The translations under genes and the position numbers were made by a program. The notes below the pieces were generated by a model. The model was not told where the DNA came from and did not search any database. It worked only from the letters and a program-made list of their open reading frames with translations. A DNA stretch of 7,374 nucleotides from Pirellulaceae bacterium (GTDB taxonomy: Bacteria; Planctomycetota; Planctomycetia; Pirellulales; Pirellulaceae): contig JABDKS010000443.1 of the NCBI GenBank assembly GCA_013002105.1, forward strand, positions 1-7,374, written 5' to 3'. Shown here in pieces: positions 1-6,955 of the stretch (its first letter is position 1; the number at the start of each line of letters is the position of its first letter).

Positions 1-2
1 AT

Positions 3-1841
3 ACCAAACACACGATCGAGCAGCACGACTATTTGGCGATGGTCAAAGATTCCGCTGATGCGCTGCTGCGTCTGCTCAATGACATTTTGGATTTCTCGAA
101 GATCGAAGCCGGCAAATTAGAGTTGGAAGAGGCGACGTTCAACCTGCGAGAGTGTATCGGTAGAACCGGTCAAACACTGGGGTTGCGTGCCGCCGATGAC
201 GGACTGGAGTTACATTGCCGAATCGATCCCGACTTGCCCGAGTATTTGGTTGGCGACTCTGTGCGTCTGCGTCAAATCATTATTAACTTGACAGGTAACG
301 CGATCAAATTTACAGAGCGTGGGGACGTCACGATCGATGTTACCGAGGAATCTCGCGATCAAAACTGCGTCACCTTGCACGTCATGGTCAAAGACACCGG
401 GATCGGAATTCCACCGGAACAACAAGAACGCGTATTTGCCGCATTCGAACAAGCCGACACGTCGATCACCAGAAAATTCGGGGGCACCGGACTCGGATTA
501 GCCATTTCGTCGCAATTGGTATCGATGATGGGCGGGCGAATCTGGCTAGAGAGTGAAGTCGGCAAGGGTACAACGTTTCATTTCACCTGCCAATTCGACA
601 TCGGCATTGCGACGCCGACAACGACTGCAGACGACATGGACGCTTTGACCAACTTACGTGTCTTGATCGTCGACGATAATTTGACGAACCAGAGGATTTT
701 AGAAGAGATAATGGCCAACTGGAATATGCAGGCCGTGTCGGTCGAAAGCGGCGAAGATGCCCTGGTGTCATTACGCCAAGCTCGCGATGCCCAGCGACCA
801 TTCCGGTTCGCGCTGCTGGACTGCATGATGCCTGTCATGGACGGATTTGAATTGGCCGAGCGGATCGGCAGCGACTCGGCGAATGCCGATTGCGCAATGG
901 TGATGATATCGTCCGGTGTGCATCCAGGTGACTCCGACCGCTGTCGTGACCTGGGTGTGATCCGGCACATGACCAAACCGGTTGTGCAGTCCGAATTGCT
1001 CGAGACGCTGCTGTCGGACGTCGGACGACGTGACGCGGACTCGTCCGGGCACCACGGGAGCTCCACCGACGCGGTTGATGAGCGAGGTTCGCTGAAAATT
1101 TTGCTGGCCGAGGATGGATTGATTAATCAACGCGTCGCCGTCGGTCTCCTGGAAGCTCGAGGCCATAGCGTTACCGTCGCCGAAAACGGCAAAATTGCGT
1201 TTGATGCGGTAGTCGAACAGCGGTACGACTTAGTGCTGATGGACATTCAAATGCCGGTGATGGACGGCCTGGAGGCGACGACGGCAATTCGTCAGCACGA
1301 GAAGGATCTGGATCAACATACGCCGATTATCGCGATGACCGCCGCAGCGATGAAAGGTGACCGCGAAAAATGCATCCAAGTTGGAATGGACGGATACTTG
1401 TCCAAGCCGGTCAATCCAGAGGAACTTTCGGACCTGCTGCGCAATTACCGTCCGGCCAGTACGAATGGCGATGCCACGGCAGAATCGACCGAAAATGTCA
1501 TCGACTGGGAATTTGCTACCAGTTCGATCCCCGGAGGATCCGGCGTGGTAAAAGAGCTCGCGCAGCTGTTGCAAGTGGAATGCCCCAAACTCTTGGATCA
1601 GATCCGCGAAGGCATTCAGGCCGGAGATCCGATCAAAGTCCAACGAGGTGCTCACACACTGAAAAGTTCTGCCGGTGTTTTCGGAGCAAAACAGGTCGTA
1701 GAGAAAGCGGCTCATCTGGAGAACATCGGACACAGTGCTGATTTGAGCGCAGCCGACGAAGCATTGATTGAACTCGAGTCCGCAGTGTCTCTAATGATCG
1801 ATGCCGTCAGCAACGCCGCCACCAATCCAGCGGCACTGTAA
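3..1841 (+). CDS. Hybrid sensor histidine kinase with two receiver domains and Hpt (5'-partial)
   Basis: The frame is open from the left edge, so the gene starts outside the window; residues are counted from the codon at base 3 (612 visible). The first ~40 residues are the second helix of a HisKA domain (LLNDILDFSKIEAGKLEL). The phosphorylated HisKA histidine should lie just upstream and is not visible. The HATPase_c domain spans ~80-200: N box NLTGNAIKFT (N95, N99), G1 DTGIGI (from D131), FEQAD, and G2 FGGTGLGLA. Receiver 1 is ~218-338, with acidic pair D224/D225, phospho-acceptor D273 (LLDCMMPVMDG) and K325. Receiver 2 is ~364-480, with E370/D371, acceptor D414 (LMDIQMPVMDG), T446 and K468. 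The Hpt domain is ~500-600, with H551 in AHTLKSSAGVFGA. Every visible phosphorelay residue is present, so the protein should pass phosphate His-Asp-His-Asp to an unseen response regulator. The signal and output are unknown. It is convergent with the next gene, 22 bases apart. Confidence 0.96.
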   Translation, partial: TKHTIEQHDYLAMVKDSADALLRLLNDILDFSKIEAGKLELEEATFNLRECIGRTGQTLGLRAADDGLELHCRIDPDLPEYLVGDSVRLRQIIINLTGNAIKFTERGDVTIDVTEESRDQNCVTLHVMVKDTGIGIPPEQQERVFAAFEQADTSITRKFGGTGLGLAISSQLVSMMGGRIWLESEVGKGTTFHFTCQFDIGIATPTTTADDMDALTNLRVLIVDDNLTNQRILEEIMANWNMQAVSVESGEDALVSLRQARDAQRPFRFALLDCMMPVMDGFELAERIGSDSANADCAMVMISSGVHPGDSDRCRDLGVIRHMTKPVVQSELLETLLSDVGRRDADSSGHHGSSTDAVDERGSLKILLAEDGLINQRVAVGLLEARGHSVTVAENGKIAFDAVVEQRYDLVLMDIQMPVMDGLEATTAIRQHEKDLDQHTPIIAMTAAAMKGDREKCIQVGMDGYLSKPVNPEELSDLLRNYRPASTNGDATAESTENVIDWEFATSSIPGGSGVVKELAQLLQVECPKLLDQIREGIQAGDPIKVQRGAHTLKSSAGVFGAKQVVEKAAHLENIGHSADLSAADEALIELESAVSLMIDAVSNAATNPAAL

Positions 1842-1852
1842 TATCCACGCCC

Positions 1853-1869
1853 CGTTAGCAAGCCTAACG
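1853..1869. terminator. Short stem-loop between convergent genes, possible bidirectional terminator
   Basis: CGTTAG at 1853-1858 pairs perfectly with CTAACG at 1864-1869 around a five-base loop. It lies directly after the kinase stop codon and overlaps the last codons and stop of the opposing membrane-protein gene. The position suits a shared terminator, but the stem is only six pairs and neither side has a T-run, so this is a weak call. Confidence 0.25.
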
Positions 1870-3687
1870 ACGGAGTAAGTCGGGGTCCGTATCTGTCCCC
1901 GGCGGTACCGCTGCAGTCACGGTCGATGGATTGCGTATGCGAAATCCACTGCCCAGATCTCCTTCCTGGATCAGCGCCAAGCTCGGATCAAAGTAGGGCG
2001 TATTAGGAAGTGGACCGTCCCATCCAAATTCGGCCGCTACATACACCGGCAACCCAGACTCAGTCTGTCGCAACGTAAATTCACCAAGGGGTGTTGGCGA
2101 TAGACCGACAGCCGAATCGACGCCGCCGGTGTAGCGAGATGATTTCGCGACGCCGGCAATCAGCAGCAGAACACCCAGCGCCATGGTCATGCGAAACGAT
2201 TTTTGAAAAGCCGGCGAGGAACGTTCCATGCGATCGAGTGACAACGCCATCGTGCCGATCGCCATCACCCAGATTGCCGCACCGGCAAATCGTGGTATGG
2301 GTGCGGTGACAAGCATGAACAGAAAAGCTGCCAGTGACGGTAACAGGAACCACCAAACCCGGTTGGAATGCTTTGGACGCCGTTGGTCGCTGTTGCGGAA
2401 TCGATAGACACCCAGCAGCGAGAATGCGACACACGCCAGCGGAATCGTAAACTCGAGAACGTGCCCTAGCTCGCGAACAATCGCGCCTCCGACCCAATTC
2501 CAGTTACCAAGCGATTCTCGATAATCTGGTCCCATCCTGCGCGCAAACCCGACAATGGCGTCGTGCATCTCTTTCGCGCCCGCCTCTGGAACTCTCCAAG
2601 GGACATCGAAGGCACCAACCGTACTGGGAAACGCAACATAGCCACTGAGCATGACGCCGCGGGCTGCCCAGGGGACCAATGCTGCGACCGCTGAACAACT
2701 ACAGATTAAAAACAGACCGACGAATGCGAACCGATGACTGCTTGGCGTCGCAATCAGTTGTCGCCAAGCAACGACCAATGCGATCACCGATGCGAGGAAG
2801 CCCAACGGCAGGAAACTCAGTTTGACGGTCAGGCCAACGGATGACAAAAAACAAATCGCGAACACCGAAAAGGCCGTCCGCTGCTTCGCGGCCTTGTCAC
2901 CTGACGATTCTTCGCATAACAATTCCAGCAGTACCGTGCTGACCAGCAGTCCGATCAAAAAGGTCAACAGGTCAGGCTGAAAGCTGGTTGTACCCTTGTA
3001 CGTAAATAGTAACGCAATGGGAAAACAGAATGCCCGAACCAGGTGGATCACAAATCGTTTGTCATCGGCACGAAATGCCGCTGGAACCGAGGATAGGAAA
3101 TACAGGATCGTGACTACCGCCATCAGGCCGTGCGCCAGATGATGGGATCGATGATGCCATGGCCCCACGTCCAACATGGCGGCGTACAAGAAGGATGAAT
3201 TATTAAACGCAAGTCGCCCGTGCAGATTTCCCAAGCCGGGAATCACCGGATACTCCGTGTTCCATCGCACCGCGGTGAGGTGGTAATTCGCGGTGTCGGT
3301 TCGCAGTGGCGGACCAATGGCCAGACTTGACCAAAAAGCAACAACCAATAACACGACCAGAGAGACGCGAATGCGAGTATTGCGGTCAGTGTCTGCCCAC
3401 CAACCAGCGGCATTCCGCGACAGCATTTTGGCGTCCAAAGCCAACCCGAGTGTGCCCAATACAGCGACGATCAAAAAGATGCGGTAGTCGACCGTGAATT
3501 GGAAATGCCAAAGTTGCAGCAGCACAATGGCGACGCCCCATCCCATCCAGAATGTCAGGATAGCACCATCGCGGCCAGGCCGCCCCAATCGCAATAATCG
3601 ACAGGCCAGTCGGCCGAGCCCAAAGAACATCAAGCTAAGCAGCAGCCAACTGGCCGCTACCGAGAGCATCGCGCCGATTTGTAACAT
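1864..3687 (-). CDS. Polytopic membrane protein, LIC_10190-like family, possible GT-C-type glycosyltransferase
   Basis: This 607-residue protein is dominated by hydrophobic segments; I count about a dozen or more. They include residues ~8-30, 42-60, 68-85, 107-124, 184-205, 215-257, 271-308, 319-340, 405-428, 445-484 and 500-514. After the fourth segment comes a polar stretch with DTANYH (131-136), RWNTEYPVIP (141-150) and GLGNLHGRLAFNNSS (151-165). Further on are MLSGYVAFPS (346-355), DVPWRVP (361-367) and TAPIPRF (461-467). From memory, this motif set matches uncharacterised bacterial membrane proteins annotated as LIC_10190 family. An acidic residue in the first large loop plus many membrane spans recalls GT-C glycosyltransferases that use polyprenyl-linked sugars, but this is inference. 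The last ~90 residues are polar. The ATG at 3687 is supported by AAGGA eight bases upstream and by a sigma70-like promoter. Neighbours on both sides are convergent or divergent, so it is probably transcribed alone. Confidence 0.9.
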   Translation of the reverse strand: MLQIGAMLSVAASWLLLSLMFFGLGRLACRLLRLGRPGRDGAILTFWMGWGVAIVLLQLWHFQFTVDYRIFLIVAVLGTLGLALDAKMLSRNAAGWWADTDRNTRIRVSLVVLLVVAFWSSLAIGPPLRTDTANYHLTAVRWNTEYPVIPGLGNLHGRLAFNNSSFLYAAMLDVGPWHHRSHHLAHGLMAVVTILYFLSSVPAAFRADDKRFVIHLVRAFCFPIALLFTYKGTTSFQPDLLTFLIGLLVSTVLLELLCEESSGDKAAKQRTAFSVFAICFLSSVGLTVKLSFLPLGFLASVIALVVAWRQLIATPSSHRFAFVGLFLICSCSAVAALVPWAARGVMLSGYVAFPSTVGAFDVPWRVPEAGAKEMHDAIVGFARRMGPDYRESLGNWNWVGGAIVRELGHVLEFTIPLACVAFSLLGVYRFRNSDQRRPKHSNRVWWFLLPSLAAFLFMLVTAPIPRFAGAAIWVMAIGTMALSLDRMERSSPAFQKSFRMTMALGVLLLIAGVAKSSRYTGGVDSAVGLSPTPLGEFTLRQTESGLPVYVAAEFGWDGPLPNTPYFDPSLALIQEGDLGSGFRIRNPSTVTAAVPPGTDTDPDLLRR

Positions 3688-3695
3688 CGCAAGAA

Positions 3696-3700
3696 TCCTT
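3696..3700 (-). promoter_or_regulatory. Ribosome binding site of the membrane-protein gene
   Basis: On the - strand AAGGA lies eight bases before the ATG at 3687. It is the clearest Shine-Dalgarno match in the window and fixes this start over the alternative methionine at residue 7. The other genes here lack an obvious one. Confidence 0.65.
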
Positions 3701-3729
3701 CCCCGAATCGATCTATTCCAGCAGGCCGA

Positions 3730-3759
3730 ATTGTATTGCCGCCGTCACCGACATGACAA
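3730..3759 (-). promoter_or_regulatory. Sigma70-like promoter for the membrane-protein gene
   Basis: On the - strand there is TTGTCA (-35, bases 3759-3754, five of six matches) and TACAAT (-10, bases 3735-3730, five of six matches), separated by 18 bases. The predicted transcript starts near 3723, leaving a leader of about 36 bases that includes the ribosome site. The six-base inverted repeat GTATTG (3733-3738) / CAATAC (3757-3762) overlaps both promoter boxes and could be an operator, but it may be chance. Confidence 0.5.
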
Positions 3760-3909
3760 TACGGATGCGAAGCACTGGATCGTCGAATAACTCCCCAGAT
3801 CCTTTCGACGCGCTCGTCGCTTGCTTGCGTCACTAGACGATCGCGATGCCAACGTGCCTTTACGGACGCAAAAAGGCTGAACCACGCAACACTCACTGTA
3901 CAACCAACC

Positions 3910-4341
3910 ATGAATGAAACCGCAAACGTCGAGATACTTCCGATGACGTCGACGCATGTCGACGATGTGATTGCGCTATGGAATGTCACGGAGGGTTTGA
4001 TTCTGACCTCGACAGACAATCTAGACGATCTGCAGTTCTATTTTGACCGCAACCCTGGCATCAGCCAGGTAGCGATCCACGGAAAGACGGTCGTGGGTGC
4101 CGCGCTATGTGGACACGACGGCCGTAGAGGCTACCTCCATCACTTGGCGGTATCCGTTGCGTATCGGCGTCAAGGGATTGGTCGGCAGCTCGTCGCTGCC
4201 TGCCTACGCGAACTGCGACGGGTTGGGATTTCGCAATGCAACTTGTTTGTCGTTACCGACGACGACGATGCCCAGCGATTCTGGAGCAACGGTCAGTGGC
4301 AATCGTGGGAAAACATCCAATTGTTCAGCAAGACCCTTTGA
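3910..4341 (+). CDS. GNAT-family N-acetyltransferase (YpeA-like)
   Basis: This 143-residue protein is a single Gcn5-related acetyltransferase domain of normal length for the family. The acetyl-CoA binding motif A is YLHHLAVSVAYRRQGIGRQL (residues ~76-95), with the R/Q-x-x-G-x-G signature as RRQGIG. Before it, GKTVVGAALCGHDGRRG forms the beta-strand region that precedes motif A. The C-terminal part has the usual late strand and helix (CNLFVVTDDDDAQRFW, then W and Q). The stretch TEGLILTSTDNLDDLQFYFDR near residues 27-47 fits the YpeA-like subgroup, which acts on unknown small molecules or peptides. Family membership is secure but the substrate cannot be told. The ATG at 3910 is the first in frame and has no Shine-Dalgarno. 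The gene is divergent from the membrane-protein gene across 222 bases and convergent with the fusion enzyme 63 bases downstream. Confidence 0.92.
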   Translation: MNETANVEILPMTSTHVDDVIALWNVTEGLILTSTDNLDDLQFYFDRNPGISQVAIHGKTVVGAALCGHDGRRGYLHHLAVSVAYRRQGIGRQLVAACLRELRRVGISQCNLFVVTDDDDAQRFWSNGQWQSWENIQLFSKTL

Positions 4342-4404
4342 ATGTGCGGCCCTGAAAATTCCGACTTCGATACGTACTGGCCCATCGGTTGTTGGATAGC
4401 GATA

Positions 4405-5904
4405 TCAAGCAGCGATGCGCTGGGGTTGGGCAACCGACTTGGGTTTTTGGCCGACCATGATCAGCGACATGCCGGGAACCGGCAGCACGTACTCAAGTAG
4501 TTTTGCGATGGGCAGGATCCGATCGAACCAAACCATCTGACGCGGGCTCAGGTGACGACGCTTGAGCACGTGGCCAGAGACGGCCCACGAGACGGAACCA
4601 AGTTTGCTGAAGCAGCGTGTGTACACGACATCGAATCCCGCCTTCTTCATCTTGCCCGCCAATTCGTCTTCGGTGTAGCGACGGAAATGGCCCAACTGTT
4701 CATCCATCACGGTGTAAAGCCAACGTCCAGCGGGAACGACGATGATGCAATGACCGCCGTCGTCCAACGTGTCGTGGAAGCTTTGCAGCACCGTTTGATC
4801 GGGCTCCAAATGCTCCAGCACGTTTGAACAAAATACGGTATCGAGCTTTTCGTCCTGCCATTTTTCGTAGTCGCTCGGATTCGTCAGATCGCTCTTGTCG
4901 ATTCGAACGTTTTCGTGCCGACCAAATTTCTGCTGGAGCTTGGACAAATAGACATCTTCGTAATCGGTCAATACGACGCGTTCGCGTTTGAGCACGAGCG
5001 AACTGAGGTTACCGATTCCCGATCCGGCCTCCATCAACCGGTTGCCCATAAATTGTTTGACATGATCCAAAATCCAGTGGTTGTAACCACTGGCCTTGGA
5101 GACGGACGACAAAATGTAGAATCCCGAATGATTCGTAAATTGCGTGTCCCAGAATTTGCATCGCAACATTTGCCCGATGGCTTTGACACCGTCCCACGCA
5201 CCGATTTTTTTGCCTTCAGCGTAAGTTCGTCCGTTGTAACTAATGGGAACTTCGTACATCCGGGCGCCCCACTGTGCCAGCCGCGAGGTCAATTCGGGTT
5301 CTAACGTGAACGTGTCGCTGCTTAACCGCAGTTGCTTGAGGACGTCGGTGCGAACCATCTTGTAACATGTCTCCATGTCGGTCAGGTTCAAGTTATTGAG
5401 CATGTTGCACATCGTCGTCAGTGCGCGGTTGACCAAACTGTGCCAGAAAAATAGCACGCGGCGTGAATGACCGGCAAAGCGAGACCCGAAAACAGCATCG
5501 GCGTTGCCAGCCAAGATGGGCTCTAACAACGTGTTGAAATCGCGTGGATCGTATTCCAAATCCGCGTCCTGAATCACGGCGACTTCACCACTGACATGGT
5601 CGATCGCCGTGCGAATCGCCGCCCCTTTGCCGCGGTTCTGTTCGTGCTGAACCGCAACGATGCGATCATCCGACGCGGCGAGTTCCTGCAACAGGTCCCA
5701 TGAACCATCGGTCGACGCATCATCTACCGCGATCAGTTCGATTTCCAGGTCCACCGGAGCATCTAACACGCGTTGGACAATTTCTTTGAGTGTCCATCGC
5801 TCGTTGTAAATCGGCATCAACACCGACAGTTTGCGGATTTCTTGGCTCGCGTCTAAACGTACATCTTCTCGGGGCGTAAAACGCAAGATTGGAGTATCAG
5901 CCAT
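4405..5904 (-). CDS. Bifunctional family 2 glycosyltransferase / class I SAM-dependent methyltransferase
   Basis: From the ATG at 5904 the protein has 499 residues. Residues ~25-245 are a GT2 (GT-A fold) domain of the dolichol-phosphate-mannose-synthase-like group: PIYNE (31-35), VDDASTDGS (60-68), NRGKGAAI (90-97) and metal-binding DAD (113-115) in QDADLEYDP. DMETCYKM (176-183), EPEL (202-205) and EVPISYNGRTYAEGKKI (218-234) follow. Residues ~262-485 are a class I methyltransferase: motif I MEAGSGIGNLS (291-301), acidic D314 after the second strand, CSNVLEHLEPD (359-369), VPAGRWLY (390-397) and GHFRRYTEDEL (405-415). No transmembrane segment is evident, so it is probably cytosolic or peripheral. 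It likely moves a sugar from a nucleotide donor to a polyprenyl phosphate or glycan and methylates a linked substrate; the substrates are unknown. The frame extends upstream to ATG 5991 and TTG 6000. I prefer 5904 because the preceding 32 residues lack domain character, but no Shine-Dalgarno decides it. Confidence 0.93.
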   Translation of the reverse strand: MADTPILRFTPREDVRLDASQEIRKLSVLMPIYNERWTLKEIVQRVLDAPVDLEIELIAVDDASTDGSWDLLQELAASDDRIVAVQHEQNRGKGAAIRTAIDHVSGEVAVIQDADLEYDPRDFNTLLEPILAGNADAVFGSRFAGHSRRVLFFWHSLVNRALTTMCNMLNNLNLTDMETCYKMVRTDVLKQLRLSSDTFTLEPELTSRLAQWGARMYEVPISYNGRTYAEGKKIGAWDGVKAIGQMLRCKFWDTQFTNHSGFYILSSVSKASGYNHWILDHVKQFMGNRLMEAGSGIGNLSSLVLKRERVVLTDYEDVYLSKLQQKFGRHENVRIDKSDLTNPSDYEKWQDEKLDTVFCSNVLEHLEPDQTVLQSFHDTLDDGGHCIIVVPAGRWLYTVMDEQLGHFRRYTEDELAGKMKKAGFDVVYTRCFSKLGSVSWAVSGHVLKRRHLSPRQMVWFDRILPIAKLLEYVLPVPGMSLIMVGQKPKSVAQPQRIAA

Positions 5905-6079
5905 CTGAATTCGCTTGGGAAACGTGTTACGGGGAGCGACGGATTTGATTGATTTGGATACCGACAATAGGCCTGTACCTAAATCGCACATTGCCCACAA
6001 GTGAAACTCGCACGATCAACCGTCCTGCCGCCAGCCACATGACCGGTTTTCGTCAGCGGTGATACCGCAATCCCAGTTG

Positions 6080-6322
6080 CTAGCGTGGCGATGCCGTCGT
6101 GTCGACTTGTGGCCCCGCTGCGTCCGCCGAGCCTGGTTGATGACCTGACGTTTCGGTCAACGGTTCTGCCGCCTTGCGAGAATCCCGCGCCACAGATTGA
6201 ACTTCACTACGCTGATAGTCGGGCAGTGGCTGTGGCTGGACGAAAGCAGGATGACGCAGAGGGATACAGCCAACGCACATCAAGATGGAGACCGCTGATG
6301 CGATGCGATAGAAAGACAACAT
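6080..6322 (-). CDS. Small putative lipoprotein
   Basis: This is an 80-residue frame starting at ATG 6322. The N-terminus looks like a lipoprotein signal peptide: one arginine (R6), then the hydrophobic stretch IASAVSILMCVG, then C19 followed by IPL. The lipobox is CVGC, with cysteine instead of the usual leucine or valine at -3, so the signal is imperfect. The rest is polar and rich in P, Q, S and A, with no domain, as in many short planctomycete lipoproteins tethered to the membrane. It lies upstream of the fusion glycosyltransferase on the same strand, 175 bases from that gene's preferred start, so cotranscription is possible but not shown. There is no Shine-Dalgarno. An overlapping + strand frame of similar length (6085-6324) shows no protein-like features. 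I do not recognise the family, and this may not be a gene. Confidence 0.5.
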   Translation of the reverse strand: MLSFYRIASAVSILMCVGCIPLRHPAFVQPQPLPDYQRSEVQSVARDSRKAAEPLTETSGHQPGSADAAGPQVDTTASPR

Positions 6323-6360
6323 AATTGGACATCAAGGTGGGAATTTCGAGGAGACCCGCC

Positions 6361-6390
6361 TGTGTAGCGATGGTGGTGAACGGACGTCAA
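6361..6390 (-). promoter_or_regulatory. Possible promoter for the lipoprotein gene
   Basis: On the - strand TTGACG (bases 6390-6385, five of six matches to the -35 box) is followed 18 bases later by TACACA (6366-6361), a poor -10 box. It would give a leader of about 30 bases before the ATG at 6322. Position and -35 box are good; the -10 box is weak. Confidence 0.25.
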
Positions 6391-6416
6391 CACCGAATCA
6401 GTAACGTGCGTTGGTC

Positions 6417-6450
6417 TTGCTGGCAACGCTCGGATCAAGCACGCCAGCAA
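6417..6450. repeat. Stem-loop with 8-base perfect arms, next to the terminator
   Basis: TTGCTGGC (6417-6424) pairs with GCCAGCAA (6443-6450) around an 18-base loop; GCT/AGC at 6428-6430 and 6438-6440 can pair inside it. The loop carries GCTCGGATCA (6428-6437), repeated exactly at 6463-6472 inside the neighbouring terminator. Its GGATCAAG (6432-6439) is the reverse complement of CTTGATCC (6473-6480) there. No T-run follows on either strand, so it is not a terminator alone. Confidence 0.45.
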
Positions 6451-6488
6451 CGAAACAAAGCCGCTCGGATCACTTGATCCTAGCGGCT
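6451..6488 (-). terminator. Strong intrinsic terminator of the 120-residue protein gene
   Basis: AGCCGCT (6459-6465) pairs with AGCGGCT (6482-6488). After one C/T mismatch, GGATC (6467-6471) pairs with GATCC (6476-6480) around the four-base loop ACTT, giving 12 pairs in all. On the - strand the stem is followed by TTTGTTTCG, a U-rich tail, so it is oriented to end transcripts from the gene whose stop codon lies 27 bases upstream at 6516. This is the best terminator in the window. Confidence 0.8.
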
Positions 6489-6515
6489 CTGAATGACGTC
6501 ATCGACATGTTCGTA

Positions 6516-6878
6516 TTAAGCTAGCACGGCATCATCTGCGTACAACTCCAGCAATTGACTCTGTACTTTTACCGCACGCAACAAGACCCAGAGTTGATCG
6601 GGCGTGAAGGAGATCGGCCCGTCGTCACACATGTCTTCTAGTTCGCGGCTGACCGCGGCATGTTGGTCCGTTGCGGCTTCGAGTCGGAAGCTGGCATTCT
6701 TCCAGGCCTTCATCAATTCTTGTTTATCATCAAGTGAATCGGCGTCGTTGGTCTGAACGAGCATCAGCAGGCACAGACGTGCGACGTCGCACGGTGCAAG
6801 CTCGGGTTGAAGTTCCGAGATTCGTTGGGCAAGCGTATGGCAATTCATCGAGATAAGGCCACGAAATTGTTTCGGCAT
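6516..6878 (-). CDS. Hypothetical protein, small and helical, no known domain
   Basis: This 120-residue frame codes for a soluble, acidic, probably all-helical protein that I do not recognise. The N-terminal third (MNCHTLAQRISELQPELAP, then DVARLCLLMLVQ) and the C-terminal part (TPDQLWVLLRAVKVQSQLLELYADD) have amphipathic helix patterns; the centre is charged, with EDMCDDGP at 81-88. There is no signal peptide or membrane segment. The start could be ATG 6878 or ATG 6848 (residue 11, MNCHTL); neither has a Shine-Dalgarno, and the second begins exactly where the helical pattern begins. A strong terminator 27 bases after the stop supports a real transcribed gene. A terminator-like hairpin 53 bases upstream of 6878 suggests that it has its own promoter, or that read-through into it is controlled. 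Function unknown. Confidence 0.7.
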   Translation of the reverse strand: MPKQFRGLISMNCHTLAQRISELQPELAPCDVARLCLLMLVQTNDADSLDDKQELMKAWKNASFRLEAATDQHAAVSRELEDMCDDGPISFTPDQLWVLLRAVKVQSQLLELYADDAVLA

Positions 6879-6924
6879 CCAAGGACGTCAACAATTGCGG
6901 TGGGAAAGCCGGAGCTACGTGGAT

Positions 6925-6952
6925 GAAACAAACGGGGCTGGGTAACCCCGTT
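6925..6952 (-). terminator. Intrinsic terminator-like stem-loop upstream of the 120-residue protein gene
   Basis: AACGGGG (6931-6937) pairs perfectly with CCCCGTT (6946-6952) around an eight-base loop. On the - strand the GC-rich stem runs straight into TTTGTTTC, the same eight bases that follow the terminator at 6459-6488. It would end a transcript entering from the right, such as that of the cysteine-rich frame ending at 7022. It would equally act as an attenuator in front of the gene starting at 6878. Confidence 0.6.
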
Positions 6953-6955
6953 CGT

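Noticed and set aside
33..41. TTG or ATG as the start of the kinase
   Set aside because: The frame is open to the left edge and the preceding residues (TIEQHDY) continue the HisKA helix pattern, so the gene is cut by the window, not started here.
578..1066. 162-residue frame on the - strand inside the kinase
   Set aside because: It lies opposite clear receiver-domain coding sequence and has a serine/arginine-rich composition typical of an antisense shadow.
3657..4019. 120-residue frame on the - strand across the divergent promoter region
   Set aside because: It overlaps the starts of two well-supported genes and the promoter, and its sequence has no domain-like pattern.
4410..4422. CAGCG-ATG-CGCTG hairpin at the 3' end of the fusion-enzyme gene
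   Set aside because: It is short, lies inside coding sequence and has no T-run; easily chance.
4915..5304. 129-residue frame on the + strand
   Set aside because: It is antisense to the end of the GT2 domain and the start of the methyltransferase domain; no independent support.
6056..6068. GCGGT-GAT-ACCGC mini-hairpin after the lipoprotein stop
   Set aside because: The stem has only five pairs with a three-base loop and no U-rich tail on the - strand, so I do not call it a terminator.
6085..6324. 79-residue frame on the + strand opposite the lipoprotein
   Set aside because: It has no signal, domain or ribosome site, while the - strand frame has a signal-peptide-like N-terminus.
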